Positions 29,897 to 34,547 of a DNA stretch of 34,547 bases are shown piece after piece. The stretch is from an uncultured bacterium. Its GTDB lineage: Bacteria; Desulfobacterota; Binatia; UBA1149; CAITLU01. A program made the translations under genes and the position numbers. Every line of letters begins with the position of its first letter. The first letter of the stretch is position 1. The DNA lies in contig CAITLU010000027.1 of assembly GCA_903893315.1 (NCBI GenBank), positions 1 through 34,547 on the forward strand, in the 5' to 3' direction. The notes under the pieces were generated by a model. It saw nothing but the letters and a program-made list of their open reading frames with translations. It made no database searches and was not told the origin of the DNA.

Positions 29897-32841
29897 CAGT
29901 GTTTCAACGCGTGTTCGTTGCGTTCGATGAGTTCCATCTGGAGTTCGCGGTTGAGTTCGACAAAATAAGCGTTGTAGCCCGAAATGCGCACCATCAGATT
30001 TCGGTAGGCCTCAGGATGTTCCATCGCATCGCGCAGCGTCTCGGTCGAGATGACGTTGAACTGCATCTGCATACCGCCGGCTTCCAGATACGTCCGGGCG
30101 TAAGCGGTCATGACGTCGAGTGCCTGCTCCGGCGAATCGTGAGGGTCTGGAACCACCTTGACGTTGAACGCTATGTTGTTCGGCATTTTGAGCGGATTCA
30201 GACCGGCAACGCTCTGGATGTTCTGCAGCAAGGTGTCCTTGGCACCGGGCTCAGGCGTGATCCCCGGCGTAAACGGCTTATGCCTACGCCGTCCGCTCGG
30301 GAGAGCGCCCGAGAGCGTGCCAAACGCAACATGGTTGGACATCGACCAATAGCCGGTAGTGTAGTGACCACCACGGTAGTGGGGAAATCCCTGATACAGG
30401 TCGTAGGCCCAGTCGATCAGACGCTGGGCCATCGCCTGCGCTTCCGGATTCGCCGACCCGAAACGCGGAACCTTGTTGAGCATCCTGGCGTGCAACGTTT
30501 CGTAACCTTCAAAGTTTTTGCCGAGGGCGTCGAGCAGTGTCGCAAAATCGACGCGCTTTTCGTCGTAGACCAGGTGTTTGACCGCCATCAACGAGTCCAC
30601 CACGTCGGCCAGCCCGATCAGCGCGATGCCCGAAGAATTGTACAGCGCCCCGCCGAAGACGACATCGCGACCACTTTGCAGACACCCGTCGACCAGACTC
30701 GACAGAAACGGCGTCGGCCGCACGAAACGATGGGTCTCGCCGAACAAGTTGTTGCACTCTATCGACCTCTCGGCCACGTAGCGGAACTGTTCGAGATACG
30801 CGTCGTAGAACTGCCCGAAGCTGCCGAACTCGGTCACCGCGCCGGTGTGCGGCCCGATCTGCTCCCGGCACAGCGGGTGATAGCCATCGTGAAGAGCCAT
30901 CTCCAACGGCGCGACCATCGACACCATCATCGAATTGGTATGCCCGAAATGACGGCCGCTGCTGGTCGGTTCGACGCAGCCGGTCGCGCTCCAGTCACGC
31001 GCGTGCTCGATCGTGAAGCCCTGTTCACGCATGGCGGCGATCACCGCCCTGTCGTTGTGCAGCGACGGAGTGGAGCCGGTCAGTGCATTGACCTCGCAGA
31101 GGCGGCGCAGGTACTCGACCGAATTGACCTCGGGGTGCCAGCGCGCATTGAGGTTGGGATCGCGCAGGCGCAGCATCTCCGCCACCTTCAGGATGATGTA
31201 GGTCATGTCGGTGACGTTGTTCGACCCGTCTTCGAGCACGCCTCCTATGGTGATGGCCTGGTCCGAACTCGAACCGCCGAAAAGCTTGTTGCCGAGATCG
31301 GCAACCATCGGCAGGTGGTCGGTGCAGCGCAGGAAGAAGCAGCCGAGCAGTTCGACAGCACGGTGGATCATCGCACGCCGCGCTTCTTCGTCCACGCAGC
31401 CGCGCATGTCGGCAGCGAAGTATGGCTGTAACCACTTGTCCACCCTGCCGATCGACAGACCGGCGTTGGTGTTTTCCATGTGGCAGGCCACCCACGTGAT
31501 CCACATGCTGTTGACGGCTTCTTCGAGCGTGCGCGCCGGACCTGCCGGAACCCTCGCGCAGATCCTCGCTAGGTTCTCGAGTTCGGCCCTGCGTACAGGG
31601 TCGTTTTCGGAAGCGGCATTTCGCGCGGCTTCTTCGGAAAGGTGTGTCGCGTAGGCAATCACGCCTTCACAACACAGGCGCACCGCGGCGAAGAAGTTCT
31701 TCTTCCCGGCGTCATCCGCCTTGTCTTCGGCAGCGGCGGCTTCCTCGACGATGGCGCCGAGCCCTCTGCCGAGCACCGTAGGAAAATCCGGAATCGTGTG
31801 CGAGAGCGAATGGGCCTTCCACTGGAAGTAAAGAACGAACCGCTCGTCGAGCTTCAGACATTCGGGATTGCCAGCATTGGTTCGTGCGACCTCGCGCAGA
31901 TTGCGTGACTGCCAATACGGGAAAATCTCGTCGGCTAGCAGACGCCTGTCTGATTCTTCGATTGTGTACGGGTTGAGATCGCGCACGTGCATCGTGTAAA
32001 GCTCGGGCCACAACAGCACACCACCGAGGTCGGGATAGATGACGACTCCTATTTCCTTGTCGGTAGTCGTTCCGGCAATCAGATCGTCGTGCCGAATTCG
32101 CGGCCGGCGGTTTTCCATCATGTACTTGTAGGCCTGCGCCTGGCGCAGCACCGGATCGCGGTCGCGGCCGTCAAGGGACTTCTCGAAACCGTGCCGCTTG
32201 AGGTGTTCGGTCAACAGGCGAGGACGCTCGGTGGAAATAGCGGGCCGCGTCGAAAACGCATCAGCCAGGAAGCGGCCCAGCCGCGGGAAATCCTCGATCG
32301 TCCACTCGGAGAAGGAAGGATCGTCTAGATACTCGACGGCGTCGCTCCTTTGCGAAGCGAGACTCCTCACCGGCGCGGCAAGCGAACTCTCGTAAAGGAA
32401 GTCGTGCCTGGGATCACGGTCGAGTTGCTTCTTGGACGTCATGCGCTCGAGCAGGTACGAGACGCGCGCCACCACCGACATGTTCCCCTCGAACGACAAC
32501 TCGTTGCGCAGGAGCATCTCCATCGATTCGGCGGGCTTCGCCACCAGCATCTTCTTCAGTGCGGCGCGGTCTCTCAGCACGAACGTCGCGTCAGCATCGC
32601 CGACGCCGCCGCGGCCCGAGCGTATCCTGCCTCCGGAAACGACGATGTGGCGCGACACCGAACCGTCGCGAGTGCGGAACACCACCTTCGCATTCCACGG
32701 CTCCGAGCCGCTGCCGACGTCATGGTAGAGATTGGCGCGGAACTTCCGGTCCAGGAGGGCGCGTGCTCCGAGCCCCTTGAGGACCGCATCCATCAAGACC
32801 GGAGTCAGTGCTTCCATCAGAATTTCCGATCTTGCGCTCAT
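29896..32841 (-). CDS. Glycyl radical enzyme with N-terminal SCP2-like lipid-binding domain
   Basis: A 981-residue protein. Residues about 10-130 match the SCP2 sterol-carrier fold: VVFRTRDGSVSRHIVVSGGRIRSG, DATFVLRDRAALKKMLVAKPAESMEMLL, then LSFEGNMSVVARVSYLLERM. The PFL/GRE barrel follows (about 150-981). The thiyl cysteine is C622 in ATGCVEPTSSGR with the acid/base Glu two residues on (E624). The radical glycine is G955 in VRISGYNAYFVELN. The C-x-E signature is that of glycerol/diol dehydratase, choline TMA-lyase and arylacetate decarboxylases, not of PFL (two adjacent cysteines) or fumarate-adding enzymes. The reaction is unknown; C-O, C-N, C-S or C-C cleavage of a hydrophobic substrate is plausible. 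An alternative start is the ATG at residue 9. The enzyme is oxygen-sensitive by nature, implying anaerobic use. Cytoplasmic. Confidence 0.92.
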   Translation of the reverse strand: MSARSEILMEALTPVLMDAVLKGLGARALLDRKFRANLYHDVGSGSEPWNAKVVFRTRDGSVSRHIVVSGGRIRSGRGGVGDADATFVLRDRAALKKMLVAKPAESMEMLLRNELSFEGNMSVVARVSYLLERMTSKKQLDRDPRHDFLYESSLAAPVRSLASQRSDAVEYLDDPSFSEWTIEDFPRLGRFLADAFSTRPAISTERPRLLTEHLKRHGFEKSLDGRDRDPVLRQAQAYKYMMENRRPRIRHDDLIAGTTTDKEIGVVIYPDLGGVLLWPELYTMHVRDLNPYTIEESDRRLLADEIFPYWQSRNLREVARTNAGNPECLKLDERFVLYFQWKAHSLSHTIPDFPTVLGRGLGAIVEEAAAAEDKADDAGKKNFFAAVRLCCEGVIAYATHLSEEAARNAASENDPVRRAELENLARICARVPAGPARTLEEAVNSMWITWVACHMENTNAGLSIGRVDKWLQPYFAADMRGCVDEEARRAMIHRAVELLGCFFLRCTDHLPMVADLGNKLFGGSSSDQAITIGGVLEDGSNNVTDMTYIILKVAEMLRLRDPNLNARWHPEVNSVEYLRRLCEVNALTGSTPSLHNDRAVIAAMREQGFTIEHARDWSATGCVEPTSSGRHFGHTNSMMVSMVAPLEMALHDGYHPLCREQIGPHTGAVTEFGSFGQFYDAYLEQFRYVAERSIECNNLFGETHRFVRPTPFLSSLVDGCLQSGRDVVFGGALYNSSGIALIGLADVVDSLMAVKHLVYDEKRVDFATLLDALGKNFEGYETLHARMLNKVPRFGSANPEAQAMAQRLIDWAYDLYQGFPHYRGGHYTTGYWSMSNHVAFGTLSGALPSGRRRHKPFTPGITPEPGAKDTLLQNIQSVAGLNPLKMPNNIAFNVKVVPDPHDSPEQALDVMTAYARTYLEAGGMQMQFNVISTETLRDAMEHPEAYRNLMVRISGYNAYFVELNRELQMELIERNEHALKH

Positions 32842-33266
32842 GCTCTTATCACCATCCCCAGGCGCGCCGACGCGCAGTCGTCAATGCCGCAAGTCTTGGC
32901 CGCGCCGGCAAAGACGCGCTCGTGTTTTGACTGGAATCCCGGCACGGCGCGGGATGATGGATTCGGCGACTCGTTCGATCAAACAAGCAGGCGGGCGAAT
33001 CCGGCACGTCAGAAAAGCCTTCGAAACGTCAAAGAGCCCAAAGCTCTCGGCACGGGCTCATGAAGAACATGGCCATGGAAGCCGACGCCGCCAGAATGTC
33101 CACCTACGGCATCGCCAATCGGCCGAACAAGAAAGAATCAGCGGTGAAGTAAGGCCCCGTGGCCATGAAACTCGCCCAAAATGGCGTTCTGACGGCTGTT
33201 GCGACGCCGTGCAGATTTTCGCCGGAACGAACGACACGTGGGGAACCTACAGTGTCGGAAGAATGA
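32842..33266. other. Gene-free stretch upstream of the GRE gene
   Basis: About 420 bases that should hold the GRE promoter, though I found no convincing pair of hexamers and no FNR-type dyad. A 30-codon plus-strand frame (33060-33152) reads plausibly at its end but resembles no known protein. Confidence 0.45.
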
Positions 33267-33314
33267 CGAAGAAGGGCCCGGCATCGCTTGTCAGCGGCGC
33301 CGGGCCCTTCTTCG
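33267..33314 (-). terminator. Intrinsic terminator after the molybdoenzyme beta gene
   Basis: CGAAGAAGGGCCCGGC (33267-33282) pairs perfectly with 33299-33314: a 16-base stem with a 16-base loop that itself can pair further (GCT/AGC). On the minus strand the stem is followed by a T-rich stretch. It lies 110 bases past the beta-subunit stop and before the GRE gene, so it separates the two transcription units. Because the A/T flanks are symmetrical, it could also terminate transcription in the other direction. Confidence 0.75.
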
Positions 33315-33423
33315 ATTTCAACTACTCGACCTCGCTCCGCGCTCTAGCCGAGCCCGAGGGAAGCCCTCATGGCGCGTCGGCATTCGTGAACGAAGCCGGA
33401 GCGCCACGGGACAATCCAGTTCG

Positions 33424-34458
33424 CTACCAGACGATGGTCGCCGGGTCGCGATCGAGATGGCCGAACGCGTCCTTCCATCGGTACAGGATCAACGCGTCCA
33501 TCACCTCGGAAGCCTGCCCGCGGCGCTTCTTGTCGAGTTCGGCGCGCAGCGAATCCAGGGCTCCGTGCACCTGAGGTCCGAAAAGCGACTCGAGGTAAGC
33601 CGGCGGAATGCGGTGGCCGCCTTCGTCGAAACTGCCGTCCTCACGCAGCGGAGCCGGTGACAGAGGCGGCACGTAGTAGACGTTAGGGTGCGTGCCCTTC
33701 TCGGGGTGAAGCGGCAGAGCCACCTTCCATTTCTGCACCAGCTTGTGAACCGCTGTGCTCTCGTCGTCGAGGAACCCGATGAAAGCCGCACGTCCCGGAC
33801 ACTGACGCACGCAGGCCGGAGCCACGCCCTGGTCGATACGCGGGAAGCAGCCGATGCAGTGCTGGCTGACGTTGCGCATCTTGTTGTAGTAGATCTTCTT
33901 GTACGGACACGCGCGCCGGCACTGCTGAGAGCCCTTGCACTTGTCTTCGTCGCGCAGCACCAGACCGTCCTCGCTGCGCTTGAAGATCGCGTCGTTCGGA
34001 CACGACTCCAGACACGCCGGTTCGGTGCAGTGGTTGCACAGACGCGGCAGGTAGAAGTAGTACGCGTTCGGGAACTCGCCGCCGCCCTCGTCTTCGTCCC
34101 AGTTCATGCCCCAGGTCTTGGAGCCCGAGATCTTGTGAAGGTGCTTGGCTCGCCCGCCGCCGCCGCGCAGGACTTCGTCGTAGTTGAAGTTCCAGCCGCC
34201 GCCGATTTCTTCGTCGGTGGCGCTGTGGCCGAGCTGCAGGTTGCCGGCAGCGTCGTAGCCGCCGCCCATCGTCTCCCAGTCGCGCGGAGTGCCGCGGCCG
34301 GGCTGCGTGTTGACGGTCATCCACCACTGCTGCTCAGTGCCGGGATCTTCCTGCGGCCACAGGACCTTGCAGGCCACCGAGCAGGTCTGGCAACCGATGC
34401 ACTTGTTGAGGTCGAATACCCAGGCCAGTTGGCGCTTCGATTTCGTAATTGTTCCCAT
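33424..34458 (-). CDS. Type II DMSO-reductase-family molybdoenzyme, iron-sulfur beta subunit (ethylbenzene dehydrogenase-like)
   Basis: A 344-residue electron-transfer subunit with four Fe-S clusters. The Cys groups are C20/C23/C26/C30, C141/C144/C149/C153, C174/S177/C180/C184 and C201/C204/C216/C220. Ser177 replaces the fourth Cys, as Trp or Tyr does in NarH and EbdB, so that cluster is probably [3Fe-4S]. WVFDLNKCIGCQTCSVACK, the RLCNHCTEPACLESCPNDAI segment and CPYKKIYYNKM are typical of EbdB/DdhB/ClrB/S25dB-type subunits. No signal peptide is present; such subunits are co-exported with a Tat-dependent alpha subunit. It begins 27 bases after the alpha stop, with GAGGA upstream. It should accept electrons from hydroxylation at the alpha-subunit molybdenum site, of ethylbenzene, a steroid side chain or an alkane by analogy; substrate undetermined. 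Confidence 0.95.
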   Translation of the reverse strand: MGTITKSKRQLAWVFDLNKCIGCQTCSVACKVLWPQEDPGTEQQWWMTVNTQPGRGTPRDWETMGGGYDAAGNLQLGHSATDEEIGGGWNFNYDEVLRGGGGRAKHLHKISGSKTWGMNWDEDEGGGEFPNAYYFYLPRLCNHCTEPACLESCPNDAIFKRSEDGLVLRDEDKCKGSQQCRRACPYKKIYYNKMRNVSQHCIGCFPRIDQGVAPACVRQCPGRAAFIGFLDDESTAVHKLVQKWKVALPLHPEKGTHPNVYYVPPLSPAPLREDGSFDEGGHRIPPAYLESLFGPQVHGALDSLRAELDKKRRGQASEVMDALILYRWKDAFGHLDRDPATIVW

Positions 34459-34485
34459 GACGTCGTTTTCCTCTGTTTCTCAGCG

Positions 34486-34547
34486 TCAGAGCTTCTGCAG
34501 GTCGACGCGAACGGCTCTGTCGGCAGGAATCGGCTGCCAGGAGAACA
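34486..34547 (-). CDS. C-terminal end of the molybdoenzyme alpha subunit (start beyond window)
   Basis: The minus-strand frame from the right edge reads FSWQPIPADRAVRVDLQKL and stops at 34488-34486. Its position directly before the beta subunit and the end F-S-W-Q-P...V-D-L match the C-termini of type II DMSO-reductase-family alpha subunits. Only about 20 residues are visible, so the identity rests mainly on context. Confidence 0.7.
   Translation of the reverse strand, partial: FSWQPIPADRAVRVDLQKL

Noticed and set aside
29899-31431. 510-codon plus-strand frame opposite the glycyl radical enzyme
   Set aside because: Antisense shadow; the GRE has its cysteine, glycine and coupling to the activase on the minus strand.
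29896-32841. The glycyl radical enzyme as an alkyl- or benzylsuccinate synthase
   Set aside because: The G-C-V-E-P active-site motif and absence of the small extra subunits typical of those synthases argue against it.
33060-33152. 30-codon plus-strand ORF between the molybdoenzyme and GRE units
   Set aside because: It has reasonable codon use, but no ribosome-binding site, family or conservation evidence is available; too short to call.

Overview
The window is a GC-rich stretch of bacterial chromosome. Core genes (grpE-dnaK-dnaJ-thiL, recO, an alpha2-type glycyl-tRNA synthetase, aroE, pyruvate phosphate dikinase, NAD malic enzyme) sit next to accessory genes typical of a metabolically versatile, at least facultatively anaerobic, environmental bacterium. 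The gene content (a type II molybdoenzyme, a glycyl radical enzyme, Myxococcota/deltaproteobacterial-style Cys-rich secreted proteins, a class II GlyRS of the alpha2 type) would fit a former 'Deltaproteobacteria' lineage such as Binatota/Desulfobacterota. That placement is inference, not something the sequence proves.

Layout. 1-3253 (minus): the N-terminal part of a very large secreted protein with two beta-helix modules followed by 51-residue Cys-rich repeats; it runs off the left edge. 3254-4056: gene-free, but it holds a degenerate seven-unit array with a 39-base period, each unit starting with a GTGA-N6-TCAC-like dyad. 4057-6775 (minus): serine hydrolase, TetR regulator and XRE/MmyB-like regulator, the last with a 2-base frameshift near its end. 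6821-8086: a palindromic divergent promoter, two small membrane proteins, and a decayed EthD gene. 8464-10155 (plus): a truncated BadF/BcrD-type ATPase, a MaoC hydratase and a YchJ/SEC-C protein. 10262-15362 (minus): grpE, dnaK, dnaJ and thiL, with a strong hairpin between dnaK and dnaJ. 15587-17376 (plus): recO-qor. 17400-18600 (minus): SDR plus SnoaL-like protein. 18836-26384 (plus): glyS, ppdK, aroE and malic enzyme. 26452-34547 (minus): a SGNH protein, a lipoprotein beta-propeller, a glycyl radical enzyme (GRE) activase, the GRE itself, a terminator, and the beta and (very end of) alpha subunits of a type II DMSO-reductase-family enzyme.

The most interesting part is the right end. The 981-residue GRE carries an N-terminal SCP2-like (sterol/lipid carrier) domain, has the CxE active-site signature of dehydratase/lyase/decarboxylase GREs, and is translationally coupled to its own activase. 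Immediately upstream on the same strand are subunits of an enzyme related to ethylbenzene dehydrogenase, steroid C25 dehydrogenase and alkane C2-hydroxylase. Together they suggest an oxygen-independent pathway acting on a hydrophobic substrate. The substrate is unknown, and the link between the two units is inference from position and shared hydrophobic-substrate theme. The central metabolic block (malic enzyme to pyruvate, PPDK to PEP, AroE in the shikimate pathway) forms a coherent set around PEP supply.
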